Shown here piece after piece: positions 1 through 7,664 of a stretch of 40,085 nucleotides of DNA. The DNA lies in IMG/VR virus record IMGVR_UViG_3300009285_002274, positions 1 through 40,085 of that record. One strand, given 5' to 3'. Position 1 is the first letter of the stretch, and each line of letters opens with the position of its first letter. The stretch is from a virus. The notes beneath the pieces are model-generated. The model ran no database searches. It was not told the DNA's origin and saw nothing but the letters and a program-made list of their open reading frames with translations. The position numbers and the translations under genes were made by a program.

Positions 1-1
1 A

Positions 2-61
2 GCCGGTCGTACTCTGGATGGGCGGACGTGGGAGGAGGTTGGTGATGATCTGGAAACTTGA
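2..61 (+). CDS. DUF5131 (phage Gp37/Gp68-like) protein, C-terminal end only
   Basis: Only the last 19 codons are inside the window; the stop is TGA at 59-61. The visible tail contains AGRTLDGRTWEE. The complete DUF5131 gene at 39161-40045 has AGRVLDGRTWEE near its own end, so this is the tail of a paralog. After the shared motif it continues with a short acidic tail (VGDDLET), whereas the right-hand copy continues into a palindromic repeat. DUF5131 proteins are phage and bacterial proteins with a cysteine cluster and no settled function. The assignment rests on the match to the other copy. Confidence 0.6.
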   Translation, partial: AGRTLDGRTWEEVGDDLET

Positions 62-326
62 TGCATTAAAGATATTGGCCAAAAATTCTTCTGTGCCTGG
101 TCTAGCATTGAAAGATGCCTGCGATGAAATCGAAAAACTACAGAAAACGAGAAAAGAAGCGAGAGAAACTATAAAAAATTTGCTGTGTGTTCTTCCAGAT
201 AGTCAAATCCAGGACGAATCCTGGGATTGGGCATGGAATGAATTGAGTGGTGATAGCCAAGATCTCGTCAAAGAAAAACGAAAACTGGCTGTGATATGGC
301 TGAACGCCAACCCGGAGGAGAGATGA
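45..326 (+). CDS. hypothetical protein, small, charged
   Basis: I do not recognise this 93-residue protein. The ATG at 45 is chosen because GGAGGAGG at 31-38 sits 6 bases before it; an in-frame ATG at 18 has no such site. The start lies inside the end of the preceding DUF5131 gene. Residues about 22-45 are rich in Lys and Glu (DEIEKLQKTRKEARETIKN) and probably helical. The stop overlaps the next ATG as ATGA, so the two are probably translationally coupled. The region is a run of small accessory genes typical of phage early operons. Confidence 0.6.
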   Translation: MIWKLDALKILAKNSSVPGLALKDACDEIEKLQKTRKEARETIKNLLCVLPDSQIQDESWDWAWNELSGDSQDLVKEKRKLAVIWLNANPEER

Positions 327-586
327 ACGACGATGTTTTGACAATTCACAATAATGATGGAAGTGAGACAAGGGTTGAACATCCATTTGAGGCATTGCAA
401 TCATGCCCAATTCACGATGAGAGCGGTAGTATGACTAGACTGGTTAATGCTCTTGAAAATGAACAGGGCGGCAAAGTGCTCTCAATAATTAAACACATTG
501 TTTACCACATTACCTTGCCTATTTACTTATGGTCTATTGGCATGAATAGCCTTGATGAATATATTGATGCGCTTAAGGAGTGGTAA
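323..586 (+). CDS. hypothetical protein
   Basis: This 87-residue protein has no family I recognise. The start at 323 is preceded by GGAGGAG (314-320) and overlaps the previous stop in an ATGA arrangement. The N-terminal half is polar and acidic. The C-terminal half (KVLSIIKHIVYHITLPIYLW) is hydrophobic and could be an amphipathic or membrane-associated helix. The stop TAA shares its last base with the next ATG at 586. Coding is supported by gene packing and ribosome sites rather than homology. Confidence 0.55.
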   Translation: MNDDVLTIHNNDGSETRVEHPFEALQSCPIHDESGSMTRLVNALENEQGGKVLSIIKHIVYHITLPIYLWSIGMNSLDEYIDALKEW

Positions 587-849
587 TGAGCTCAAATTTC
601 ACGACGAAATGCAAGAATTGTGATCAGAACCTGGTTGCCTGCAAGTGCAAGCAGGGGGAGCCGGTGTGTGGGACGTGCGGGAAGGTTTTGGTGGCGTGCG
701 AATGTGATCCTGACTTTCTTTTCCATCAATGCGAGGCTTGCCTGGAGTGGAAGGATTGTGACCAGGTGGGGGATGCGTTCCAGTGGGTGTGCAGGAATTG
801 CCAGGAAAAACCGGCGGTGATCTGGAATCTGAGGAATGGAGGATTGTGA
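586..849 (+). CDS. small multi-cysteine zinc-ribbon protein
   Basis: The 87-residue protein carries four CxxC-type knuckles: CKNC, CGTC, CEAC and CRNC, plus CKC and CEC pairs. This spacing suggests two zinc ribbons or treble-clef-like modules. Start 586 follows AAGGAG at 575-580; an upstream in-frame GTG at 580 overlaps that site and is unlikely. It overlaps both neighbours by one base, consistent with an operon. A role in nucleic-acid or protein binding is plausible for such fingers in phages, but no specific function can be assigned. Confidence 0.6.
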   Translation: MSSNFTTKCKNCDQNLVACKCKQGEPVCGTCGKVLVACECDPDFLFHQCEACLEWKDCDQVGDAFQWVCRNCQEKPAVIWNLRNGGL

Positions 850-1100
850 TGAAGCAAATAATAATAATAGAGACAGCCGATGAGTTGATCAACGGATTAA
901 TTAAACCAGCTATACCTATTAATCAGACAGCTCCAGCAAATTATTTACCTACCAATGAGTTGAAGGTAGGAACAATCAAGGATACCTATGTCAGTCTGGA
1001 AGTGGACGGATTTCAATTGGGTCCGGGAATAACCATGAAATCCATTTTTATTGGATTGTGTAATCAAGCAGGCATTAAATTGATCGAGGAAAAAATATGA
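849..1100 (+). CDS. hypothetical protein
   Basis: An 83-residue protein of unknown family. ATG 849 is preceded by GGAGG at 838-842 and overlaps the previous TGA by one base. The isoleucine-rich start (KQIIIIETADELINGLIKP) looks like a beta strand followed by a helix. There are no cysteines of note besides one near the C-terminus and no membrane segment. The end overlaps the next small gene at 1097. Not recognised. Confidence 0.55.
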   Translation: MKQIIIIETADELINGLIKPAIPINQTAPANYLPTNELKVGTIKDTYVSLEVDGFQLGPGITMKSIFIGLCNQAGIKLIEEKI

Positions 1101-1240
1101 AGATCTTCTGGTGGGTGGTGGGGATATTGGTCGGGCTGTGGGCTGTGTGTGAGGTGGCTGGCAGGGTGCTGTGGAATTTGTGGATGCAGCACGAAATTCA
1201 AATTTTGAGTGAGAGGATGAGAGATGAAACTGGTAATTGA
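1097..1240 (+). CDS. small single-span membrane protein (lysis-associated candidate)
   Basis: A 47-codon gene. It starts at ATG 1097 in an ATGA overlap with the preceding stop, with GAGGA at 1086-1090 upstream. Residues 3-30 are almost entirely hydrophobic and Trp-rich (FWWVVGILVGLWAVCEV), predicting one membrane helix with a short charged C-terminal tail (EIQILSERMRDETGN). Its end overlaps the endolysin start at 1224. Position and architecture suggest a small holin-like or spanin-like accessory, but this is inference; a second, clearer holin candidate lies at 3327. Confidence 0.5.
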   Translation: MKIFWWVVGILVGLWAVCEVAGRVLWNLWMQHEIQILSERMRDETGN

Positions 1241-2345
1241 TGTGTCTTATTATAATAACCTTTCCCCGGCGCAGTGGGATCTGCTGGCGACGGTGCTGGA
1301 CGGGGTGATCATCCGGCTGAGTTTTGGGCTGAACGAGGATGTGATGGCGGAGGATCACATCGTGCAGGCTAATAGGGTCGGGCTGCCGTATGCGGGTTAT
1401 CACTGGGTGGATCCGACGCGTAACCTGAATCAGCAGGTGGAGTTTTATAAGCGGATGGTGGCAAAGCACAAACCGGCGGGGATGTTCAATGATTATGAGC
1501 AATACTGGACGGATTGGGCGGCTTACATGCGCCAGGATCTGATGGCGGCGTATGCGACGAGGTTTACTGCTGCGGAGCTGAACGGCTATTATTCCAAGTT
1601 CCATACGGCGACGAAATCCGGGCTGGGTATACCGGTGGGAGGTTATTCGGCGGACTGGTTCGTGAGCAAGTATGCCCCGGATATGAACAAGTGGGTGACC
1701 CAGGAGAATTACTGGGAAGCGCGTTATTTTCGGTATTATGATGTGGGTTGGTGGCAGGCCAAACAAAAAGAGTTGGGTCGGGACTTCGATATCCAGCACA
1801 TGAAAGAGATCGGGGCTTATGCCAGGATCTTCAAGGGGATCGGGCGGCAGTTCGAATCTTATGTCGAGGTGGGCGGATTGTGGGACGGAGTGAGGTATCA
1901 CCTGGATTGGAATGTGTTCGCTGATGAGGGGTTCGGGCGGATGTTCGGGGTGGCGGTGGATGCACAACCTGAGTCGGAGCCTGAGCCGGAACCAGAACCG
2001 CTATTCAAAACCTACACGGTGCGCACAAATGCGTGGGTGCGGAATGCGCCGAAAGGCAGGATCATTGATTACCGGTTGAAGGGTGCGTTGGTGATGGGAT
2101 TTGACGCTGCGAGTGGCTGGGTGCGGATCGGCGTTGATCAATGGATGGGTTTGAGTGTGCTGGCGGAGAGCGGGAAAACCTATCGCTGCACGGCAGCATT
2201 TTTGTGGAAGCGTGAGACACCCAATGGGATCAAGATCGGATACCTGGTCAAAGGGCAGATCGTGACGATCCTTGAGATCGAGAACGGCTGGGGATTGATC
2301 GAAGGCGGTGGCTGGGTGGGAATGAGCTACATGGAGGCGGTATGA
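1224..2345 (+). CDS. endolysin, GH25-like muramidase with C-terminal SH3-like repeats
   Basis: The 373-residue protein should cleave the glycan strands of peptidoglycan at lysis. The N-terminal ~240 residues resemble glycoside hydrolase family 25: DVSYYN at 6-11, GVIIRLSFG at 27-35, AGYHW at 57-61 and an acidic D90-x-E92 pair matching the family's catalytic DxE. A proline-glutamate linker (about 251-261) leads to two SH3b-like cell-wall-binding repeats (about 264-312 and 318-373), each with a GxWxxI/L-type motif. The start has GAGAGGATGAGAG upstream and overlaps the small membrane gene. The neighbouring membrane proteins and holin candidates fit a lysis cassette. Family placement is by motif only; divergence of the catalytic core is possible. 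Confidence 0.75.
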   Translation: MKLVIDVSYYNNLSPAQWDLLATVLDGVIIRLSFGLNEDVMAEDHIVQANRVGLPYAGYHWVDPTRNLNQQVEFYKRMVAKHKPAGMFNDYEQYWTDWAAYMRQDLMAAYATRFTAAELNGYYSKFHTATKSGLGIPVGGYSADWFVSKYAPDMNKWVTQENYWEARYFRYYDVGWWQAKQKELGRDFDIQHMKEIGAYARIFKGIGRQFESYVEVGGLWDGVRYHLDWNVFADEGFGRMFGVAVDAQPESEPEPEPEPLFKTYTVRTNAWVRNAPKGRIIDYRLKGALVMGFDAASGWVRIGVDQWMGLSVLAESGKTYRCTAAFLWKRETPNGIKIGYLVKGQIVTILEIENGWGLIEGGGWVGMSYMEAV

Positions 2346-2554
2346 GGAAGATCTGTAAGAATTGCCAGTATTTAAGAAAGATTGCCAGCGGTATGACCTG
2401 GTGCGGTAACTCGAAGTCTCTGTATTACCGGGGGATGGTTTATGCGAGTGAGAGCTGTCTGTTGTTCACCCAGCGTGGCAAGAAAGCGCCGTGGTGGATG
2501 AGGATGCAGGTCAAGGTGATGAATCGATTGCTGAGCAGGTTGTTGAAAGATTGA
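2342..2554 (+). CDS. small cysteine-containing basic protein
   Basis: A 70-residue protein beginning with an ATGA overlap with the endolysin stop. Cys5, Cys8, Cys21 and Cys39 could form a zinc site, and the C-terminal third is basic and amphipathic (MRMQVKVMNRLLSRLLKD). Similar short cysteine proteins occur beside phage lysins, but I cannot name the family. It ends just before a strong promoter at 2563. Confidence 0.55.
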   Translation: MRKICKNCQYLRKIASGMTWCGNSKSLYYRGMVYASESCLLFTQRGKKAPWWMRMQVKVMNRLLSRLLKD

Positions 2555-2562
2555 AAAAACTA

Positions 2563-2591
2563 TTGCATTCGGGGTGTGGAGGTTGTATAAT
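2563..2591 (+). promoter_or_regulatory. sigma-70-type promoter for the leader RNA
   Basis: TTGCAT at 2563-2568 and a perfect TATAAT at 2586-2591 are separated by 17 bases. Predicted transcription start is at about 2598-2599, exactly where the left arm of a 14-bp inverted repeat begins. It lies between two same-strand genes and would drive 2765-3103. Confidence 0.7.
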
Positions 2592-2597
2592 GATTGT

Positions 2598-2764
2598 TGA
2601 GACGTCCATCTCCCATGAAGGCGGCGCATTTGTTTAAGCGTCACTGATCTACAACCCTATTCATGGGTAAAGTCCCGTTGTGGAGTGATTTACCGCCAGA
2701 GATGGACGTCTCCCGGTGATGCTGCTTCACAACGGGATTTTATCGTTATAAGGAGAGACGTCCA
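2598..2764 (+). ncRNA. structured leader RNA with mutually exclusive stems
   Basis: No gene lies between 2554 and 2765. GAGACGTCCATCTC (2599-2612) is perfectly complementary to GAGATGGACGTCTC (2699-2712). Ten bases of that right arm (2703-2712) are also complementary to GAGACGTCCA at 2755-2764, which fills the space between AGGAG (2751-2755) and the ATG at 2765. CCCATGAA (2612-2619) pairs with TTCATGGG (2660-2667). CCCGTTGTG (2674-2682) pairs with CACAACGGG (2728-2736), enclosing the right arm. The two folds cannot coexist, so this looks like a translational switch. It matches no riboswitch class I know. The element begins at the predicted transcript start. Confidence 0.6.
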
Positions 2765-3103
2765 ATGAACGAGAAAGGAATTGTGGTAAGAGCGGAAGAG
2801 CAATTGCCAGCCAGTTTTTACGGGCTGGCGGCGAACGGGGCGTATGAGGCGCTGCACAACTGGCTGGAGGGGGTGGAGCGGGCAGGCATGAAATGCAAGG
2901 GTGGCGAGCAGATCGTGGAGCAGGTGCAGGTGGCGATGCGTCTGCTTTCGGGGCTGATCGTGATGGTGGGGTGGAAGGAGATGGCGCTGAAGGATGGCAG
3001 GATCGGGGAGGGAGACAGCGGGGAGGTGATCGGGATGCTGGGGATGATCGCCAGGGATGCGGAGCTGCTGGGGTTCAGCTGGGAGAGGATGGAGGTGTAT
3101 TAG
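2765..3103 (+). CDS. hypothetical protein under control of the leader RNA
   Basis: A 112-residue protein of unknown family, mostly helical by composition (EALHNWLEGVERAGMKC; QVQVAMRLLSGLIVMVGWKEM). The start at 2765 follows AAGGAG at 2750-2755, but the bases between are part of an inverted repeat that can be sequestered (see 2598-2764). The stop at 3101-3103 is followed at once by a palindromic repeat. It lies between the endolysin and the holin, so a regulatory or lysis-timing role is possible but unproven. Confidence 0.55.
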   Translation: MNEKGIVVRAEEQLPASFYGLAANGAYEALHNWLEGVERAGMKCKGGEQIVEQVQVAMRLLSGLIVMVGWKEMALKDGRIGEGDSGEVIGMLGMIARDAELLGFSWERMEVY

Positions 3104-3105
3104 AG

Positions 3106-3156
3106 CCCCACCCCCGACCCCTCCCCAAATTGAAAATCACAATTTGGAGAGGGGAG
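3106..3156 (+). repeat. GC-rich palindromic repeat, family A copy 1
   Basis: The 51-bp unit runs from CCCCACCCCCGACCCC through CTCCCCAAATTG to CAATTTGGAGAGGGGAG, whose inner arms pair as a hairpin. It differs from the copy at 38207-38257 at only 2 positions and is related to those at 4689 and 39087. It sits three bases after a stop codon. Confidence 0.8.
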
Positions 3157-3170
3157 TGAAAAAAAGAGGG

Positions 3171-3199
3171 TTGACAAGGAGGTAAAAAAGGTTTAATAT
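3171..3199 (+). promoter_or_regulatory. sigma-70-type promoter upstream of the holin-like gene
   Basis: A perfect TTGACA at 3171-3176 is followed, 17 bases on, by TAATAT at 3194-3199 (4 of 6 matches to TATAAT) in an AT-rich run. Predicted start is near 3206. A terminator-like hairpin lies about 60 bases downstream. Confidence 0.6.
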
Positions 3200-3266
3200 A
3201 TATTTATCATAAATATTCAACCGCAGTCCTGAAGTAATTGATCGGGACAAATTAGACGAAGATGAG

Positions 3267-3298
3267 CGCTCGTGTGCTTTTTGCACACGGGCGTTTTT
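3267..3298 (+). terminator. Rho-independent terminator or attenuator before the holin-like gene
   Basis: The 11-bp stem CGCTCGTGTGC / GCACACGGGCG (one G-U pair) has a TTTTT loop and is followed by five T. It lies between the promoter at 3171 and the gene at 3327. Transcripts from that promoter would therefore either end as an RNA of roughly 90 nt or read through into the holin-like gene. It could also end transcription from 2765. Confidence 0.75.
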
Positions 3299-3326
3299 CG
3301 TTTAACTTTCAGACAAGGAGATTGAG

Positions 3327-3635
3327 ATGGAAAACGAATTAAGTATTGTCATCCTGGCGATCGTGGGTATGGTCTTGCAGTTGGCTTTCAAGTATTTCCC
3401 GAAGCTGGCACCGTGGTATGAGGCGCAGAGCAACAAGGCGCTGATCATGGTCGGCGTGGTCTTGCTGGTGTCGCTGGCGTATTTTGGGCTGGGCTGTGTG
3501 GCTTTGCTGGCTGGACGGCTTGGGATCCAGGTGGCGTGTAATGTCGAAGGATTGATCGATATTGCATCCGCTTTTGTCTTGATCTTGATCAGCCAGCAGA
3601 CGACTTATTTGCTGACACGCAAGTCGAACGGATAG
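3327..3635 (+). CDS. holin-like membrane protein with three predicted spans
   Basis: The 102-residue protein has three hydrophobic segments, at about residues 5-23, 35-60 and 76-96, with a short polar C-terminal tail (TRKSNG). This fits a class I holin topology, which would let the GH25 endolysin reach the cell wall. Start ATG 3327 follows AAGGAG at 3315-3320. No specific holin family motif is recognised, so the call rests on size, topology, and position between the endolysin and the packaging genes. It is followed four bases later by a coiled-coil membrane protein. Confidence 0.6.
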   Translation: MENELSIVILAIVGMVLQLAFKYFPKLAPWYEAQSNKALIMVGVVLLVSLAYFGLGCVALLAGRLGIQVACNVEGLIDIASAFVLILISQQTTYLLTRKSNG

Positions 3636-3639
3636 CAAG

Positions 3640-4041
3640 ATGGGTGCTTCACCCGGCAACAACAACATCCTGCAGGAGAGGTTAAACGCATTGAGCCAGG
3701 CTGTCGCAGAAGGGTTTAGCCGCATTGAAAAATTGCTGGCATCGGTGGATGAGCGGGTGAGGATGCTGGAGACTTCTGCCATGGCAGACCTGGCTGTACA
3801 AAAATCCCGCCTGGATGCAGCCTTTAACCGCATTGATGAGAATAAGTGCTCCATTGAAGATGTGCAGACTGATCTTGATCAATATCCGGAAGCGAAGGAT
3901 GTCAAGAATATGGTGGATGACTATCCCAGGATCAAAGACACGATGGCAGGTGTGCGCTGGCTGGCTTTGACGGTGGCCGGGTTGATCATCACCCTGTTGT
4001 GGGGCATGCTGACCGGCTCGATCAAGATCACCATATTTTAG
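3640..4041 (+). CDS. coiled-coil protein with C-terminal membrane anchor (XhlA-like)
   Basis: A 133-residue protein. Residues about 8-60 have heptad-like spacing (LSQAVAEGFSRIEKLLASVDERVRMLE), a typical coiled coil. Residues about 106-130 form one hydrophobic span (WLALTVAGLIITLLWGML), leaving a very short tail. This layout resembles haemolysin XhlA-type holin accessory proteins, which act with a holin and an endolysin. Start 3640 lies four bases after the holin-like stop, so the pair is probably co-translated. Family placement is structural inference. Confidence 0.55.
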   Translation: MGASPGNNNILQERLNALSQAVAEGFSRIEKLLASVDERVRMLETSAMADLAVQKSRLDAAFNRIDENKCSIEDVQTDLDQYPEAKDVKNMVDDYPRIKDTMAGVRWLALTVAGLIITLLWGMLTGSIKITIF

Positions 4042-4056
4042 GAATGAAGGAAAATA

Positions 4057-4755
4057 ATGTCTCTGGATAAGCCGATCTTTCAATTGACCTTACCGCTGGA
4101 TGGCGTGGAAGAAGCCGTCCTGGAAGATCTGCATTTAAGCACGGAAGAGGTCAGGCAGCGCTCCGAAGCGGCATTGTCGGCATTGTCCGCTTTGCGGCTG
4201 AAGAACCCGGAGAGCGGCAAGGTAGGTCAGCCGACGTGGTGGGATCTGTATCAGCAGCTGCATGATGGCGGATGGAGTTGGCGGGTGGCGGTGTACATCG
4301 CCTGGGCGGCACAGCCGAAACGCTATCGCCAGCCGGAAACGCAGTATGAACTGGCGACACAATGCCTGGGATTGACCAGTGACCGGCCGATCAGCACCTG
4401 GCGCAAGCGCAACCCGGCGATTGATAACACGGTCGGGATGCTGCAAGGGGCGATCATCTTCAATGCGCTGCCGGATGCGTATGATGCCATGATCCGGGTG
4501 GCGACGGAAGCGGATTACAAGGGTCACCAGGACCGCAAGCTGATGTTCGAGATGGCTGGCGTGTACACGCCCAGAATCTCAGCTGAGCTGCGCAAACGCG
4601 GGTTGACGATGGATGATCTGGCTGAGATGAGCGACGATGAACTGGAAGCGATCGCTGTGGCGGCTGGGGGAAGACACCTGGTTTCAGACCCCACCCCCAG
4701 CCCCTCCCCATTTCAAGTGACGGAAATGGAGAGGGGAGAGGAGCTTGACGAATGA
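4057..4755 (+). CDS. terminase small subunit-like DNA-packaging protein
   Basis: The 232-residue protein precedes the large terminase and overlaps it by four bases (ATGA at 4752), the usual TerS-TerL arrangement. The N-terminal half contains a helical segment that could be a DNA-binding domain (WWDLYQQLHDGGWSWRVAVYIAW, ISTWRKRNPAIDNTVGML). The C-terminal 24 residues (from about 210) are encoded by a palindromic repeat at 4689-4738 and are low-complexity (DPTPSPSP), so the native C-terminus was altered by repeat insertion. No clear TerS family signature is seen; the call is mainly from position. Confidence 0.55.
   Translation: MSLDKPIFQLTLPLDGVEEAVLEDLHLSTEEVRQRSEAALSALSALRLKNPESGKVGQPTWWDLYQQLHDGGWSWRVAVYIAWAAQPKRYRQPETQYELATQCLGLTSDRPISTWRKRNPAIDNTVGMLQGAIIFNALPDAYDAMIRVATEADYKGHQDRKLMFEMAGVYTPRISAELRKRGLTMDDLAEMSDDELEAIAVAAGGRHLVSDPTPSPSPFQVTEMERGEELDE
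4689..4738 (+). repeat. palindromic repeat, family A copy 2, inside the TerS-like coding end
   Basis: Same plan as the copy at 3106: CCCCACCCCCAGCCCC, then CTCCCCATTTC paired with GAAATGGAGAGGGGAG. The central loop differs, but the arms co-vary (ATTTC/GAAAT in place of AAATTG/CAATTT), so base pairing is kept. It is translated as part of the protein. Confidence 0.75.
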
Positions 4756-6317
4756 TGCCAGCAGCTGCTCCGACGATCAAGACACAGATCTCAGCAAGTG
4801 CGGCGCGCAGTGAACGGGCACGCCGTGAGCTGGCAAGGCGCAATTTTCTGAGGTTCTGCCAGTATGTGGATCCACGCTTTGAGACTCCGGCGCACGTCGA
4901 GCTGGTGGCGGGTAAGCTGCAGGAAGTGGGTAAGTTCATTGAAAGCGGCGGCAAGGATGGCATCAGCCGCTTGATGATCGAGCTCCCACCCAGACACGGT
5001 AAATCCGAACTGGCGAGCCGCAAGTTCCCAGCCTGGCTGATGGGAAAGCGTCCGGATGTGCGGGTGATCCTGGCTTCTTATGGCGCTGACCTGGCAAGCA
5101 AGCATAGCCGGGCGGTGCGGGATGAGATCAACTCGGTGCGTTACCAGGCATTATTCGGCGGATTGTCTTCGACCGGGGAACCGGTGGAATTGAGCAGCGA
5201 CAGCCGCTCGGTGGCAGCCTGGGATCTGGCAGCTCCGCATCGGGGCGGAATGGTGGCGGCTGGTGTGGGCGGTGGTATCACCGGTCTGGGTGCCCATCTT
5301 CTGATCCTGGATGACCTGTTCAAGAACCGGGAAGAAGGCGAGAGCGAGGCACGTCGGGATTATGTTGATGATTGGTATAAGTCATCGGCATACACCCGTT
5401 TGGAGCCAGTTTCCGCCATCATCCTGTTCTTCACACGCTGGCATCCGGATGACCAGGCGGGGCGCTTGATCCGTCGCATGGCGGAAGATCCGGACGCTGA
5501 TCAATGGGAGATCATCTTTTTACCCGCCCTGGCGCTGGATGATTATCCGAAGGACCGGGATGAGCAGCTCGAGAAAATGCGGGACGGCGTTTACATCCCG
5601 CTGGAAGATCCGCTGGGACGCAAAGGAGGTGATCCACTCTGGCCGATGCGATTTGGACGGGAATGGCTGGAAGCCAAGAAATCCAATATCGATCTGTACG
5701 AGTTCGAAGCACTTTATCAGCAATTGCCTTATTTGCGTGAAGGCGGCTTTTTCAAACGGGATTGGTTTTCATTTGTTGATAAGGGTCCCGGCAAGAATGC
5801 GGTCATGCGGGTGCGTTACTGGGATAAAGCCAGTACACCGGGCGGCGGCGACTTTACAGCAGGAGTGCTGATCAGCAAGGACAAGGACGGCATTTACTAT
5901 ATTGAGCATGTGGCACGCGGTCGCTGGAGTGCCGGAAAACGGGACAGCGAAATGACCAGGATCGGTAAGGAAGATTATGAGCAGTACGGTCATTTTGTGA
6001 TCTGGCACCAGCAGGACCCTGGCAGCGGAGGAAAAGACTCTGCCCAGGATACCAGTGCTGTATTGGCTGAGGCAGGATTAACGGCACGTTTTGAACCGGT
6101 GACCGGCGAAAAGGATGTACGTGCAGGTCCGCTCTCGAGCGCGGCGCAGGCTGGCAAGATCAAGCTGGTCAAGGCGGCCTGGAATGCTCCATTTTTGGAC
6201 GAGGCGGCTTCCTTTCCAAAGGGACGTTTTGACGACCAGGTGGATGCGGGAGCCAGTGCCTACAACAAAGTGCGCAAGACACACAAGAAGAAAGAAGTAT
6301 CGAGTTATCAGGGATGA
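4752..6317 (+). CDS. terL: terminase large subunit (ATPase and nuclease)
   Basis: The 521-residue protein should drive DNA packaging into the prohead and cut the concatemer. The ATPase has a Walker A-like PPRHGKSE at 79-86 and a Walker B LLILDD at 183-188. The C-terminal RNase H-like nuclease shows YWDKAS at 356-361 and a closing acidic motif FDDQVDA near residue 497. Length is usual for the family. ATG 4752 overlaps the TerS-like stop; a second ATG follows directly at 4755. The portal gene starts three bases after its stop. Confidence is high on motifs and order. Confidence 0.92.
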   Translation: MMPAAAPTIKTQISASAARSERARRELARRNFLRFCQYVDPRFETPAHVELVAGKLQEVGKFIESGGKDGISRLMIELPPRHGKSELASRKFPAWLMGKRPDVRVILASYGADLASKHSRAVRDEINSVRYQALFGGLSSTGEPVELSSDSRSVAAWDLAAPHRGGMVAAGVGGGITGLGAHLLILDDLFKNREEGESEARRDYVDDWYKSSAYTRLEPVSAIILFFTRWHPDDQAGRLIRRMAEDPDADQWEIIFLPALALDDYPKDRDEQLEKMRDGVYIPLEDPLGRKGGDPLWPMRFGREWLEAKKSNIDLYEFEALYQQLPYLREGGFFKRDWFSFVDKGPGKNAVMRVRYWDKASTPGGGDFTAGVLISKDKDGIYYIEHVARGRWSAGKRDSEMTRIGKEDYEQYGHFVIWHQQDPGSGGKDSAQDTSAVLAEAGLTARFEPVTGEKDVRAGPLSSAAQAGKIKLVKAAWNAPFLDEAASFPKGRFDDQVDAGASAYNKVRKTHKKKEVSSYQG

Positions 6318-6320
6318 CCT

Positions 6321-7664
6321 ATGACAAGTGACCTGGCACGAGCTTACGAAGCCCTGAAGGGCAAAAAAGGCGGGTACGACAAGATGTTCACCTATTATGA
6401 CGGTGAGCAGCCTTTGACGTATACCAGCACACGCCTGGCGGATATTTTCAAAGACCTGGATGCCTACTTTGCGGAGAACTGGTGCAGCGTGGTGGTGGAC
6501 AGCACACGGGACCGCATCAATCTGCGTGAGGTTCAGATCAAGAATGCGACTGCAGCCAAGATGTGGAGAGAGATGTGGGAACGAACCGAGCTGAGCCTGG
6601 AGAGTGACGAAACACACGAGGCGGCACTGGTGGCGGGTGAGGCATATGTGATCGTTTGGAAGGATGAAGCCGGACAGGTGGACGCCTATGCCAATGATCC
6701 GCGCTTGTGCCACATTTTCTATGATGCCCAGTTCCCCAGGAAGAAGAAATTTGCAGCCAAATGGTTTGAGGATGATGATGGCAAACTGCAGTTGACGCTG
6801 TATTACCCGGACCGGCTGGAATATTACATCAGCTCGGGGATGGCTAATGGTGTCAGCGAGGCCAGCTCGTTCGTGGCAAAGGAACCGGCCAGCGCAGCGA
6901 ATCCATTCGGGGAGATCCCGGTCTTTCATTTCAGGCTGGCGCAGCGCAAAGCCAAGAGTGATTTGAAGAGCGTGATCGCTCCTCAGAACGGGATCAACAA
7001 ACTTTTGACGGACATGATGGTAACGGCGGAATACCTGGCGTATCCGCAGCGCTATATCATCAGCAACGCCGAGACGCAGGGCAAGGTGCGCAACGCCCCG
7101 AATGAGATCCTGGATCTACCTGCCGGTGATGGGATGGGTCAGCAGACGCAGGCTGGTCAATTCCCGGCAGCGGATCTGAAGAATTACCTGGATGCGATCG
7201 ATAACCTGGCGACGGCAATTTCATCGATCACACGCACGCCCAAGCATTATTTTTTTTCGGTGGGTTCCAACCTGAGCGGAGAAGCGCTGATGGCAATGGA
7301 AGCGCCACTGAATAAAAAAGCACAGGATCGCATTGATCGCTTTTCGCCGGTCTGGAAACAGGTGGTGCTGTTCATGCTCAAGGCGGCGGGGCAGACGACG
7401 GTCAAAACGGACGAGGTGGAGATCGTGTTTGATAAGCCGGAGACCATCCAGCCGAAGACACTGGCAGAGACGCGGCAGATGAACGTGAATGCCGGGATGC
7501 CGCTCAAATCCATTTTGCGGGATGAAGGTAAGAGTGAGGCCTATATCAAGCAGGTCGAAAAGGATATCGAGGAAGAAGCCACGCGAGCTAGCGATCTGAG
7601 CAAGGTGTATCTGGCTGAGGCGAAAAAGAATTTTGACCAGGGAGTGAATAATGCTGCCGAATAA
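6321..7664 (+). CDS. phage portal protein (SPP1 Gp6-like)
   Basis: The 447-residue protein forms the dodecameric channel at the capsid vertex through which DNA enters and leaves. Evidence is its position after TerL and before a MuF-type head protein, its size, and family-like segments such as NPFGEIPVFHF (near 194-204) and APQNGINKLLTDMMVTAEYLA (about 221-241), typical of SPP1-type portals. The last residues are acidic and helical. It overlaps the next gene by 14 bases, suggesting coupled translation of portal and head-morphogenesis protein. Confidence 0.88.
   Translation: MTSDLARAYEALKGKKGGYDKMFTYYDGEQPLTYTSTRLADIFKDLDAYFAENWCSVVVDSTRDRINLREVQIKNATAAKMWREMWERTELSLESDETHEAALVAGEAYVIVWKDEAGQVDAYANDPRLCHIFYDAQFPRKKKFAAKWFEDDDGKLQLTLYYPDRLEYYISSGMANGVSEASSFVAKEPASAANPFGEIPVFHFRLAQRKAKSDLKSVIAPQNGINKLLTDMMVTAEYLAYPQRYIISNAETQGKVRNAPNEILDLPAGDGMGQQTQAGQFPAADLKNYLDAIDNLATAISSITRTPKHYFFSVGSNLSGEALMAMEAPLNKKAQDRIDRFSPVWKQVVLFMLKAAGQTTVKTDEVEIVFDKPETIQPKTLAETRQMNVNAGMPLKSILRDEGKSEAYIKQVEKDIEEEATRASDLSKVYLAEAKKNFDQGVNNAAE

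Noticed and set aside
945-1967. Long minus-strand open frame opposite the endolysin
   Set aside because: Low-complexity His/Arg/Pro-rich translation typical of antisense to a GC-rich gene.
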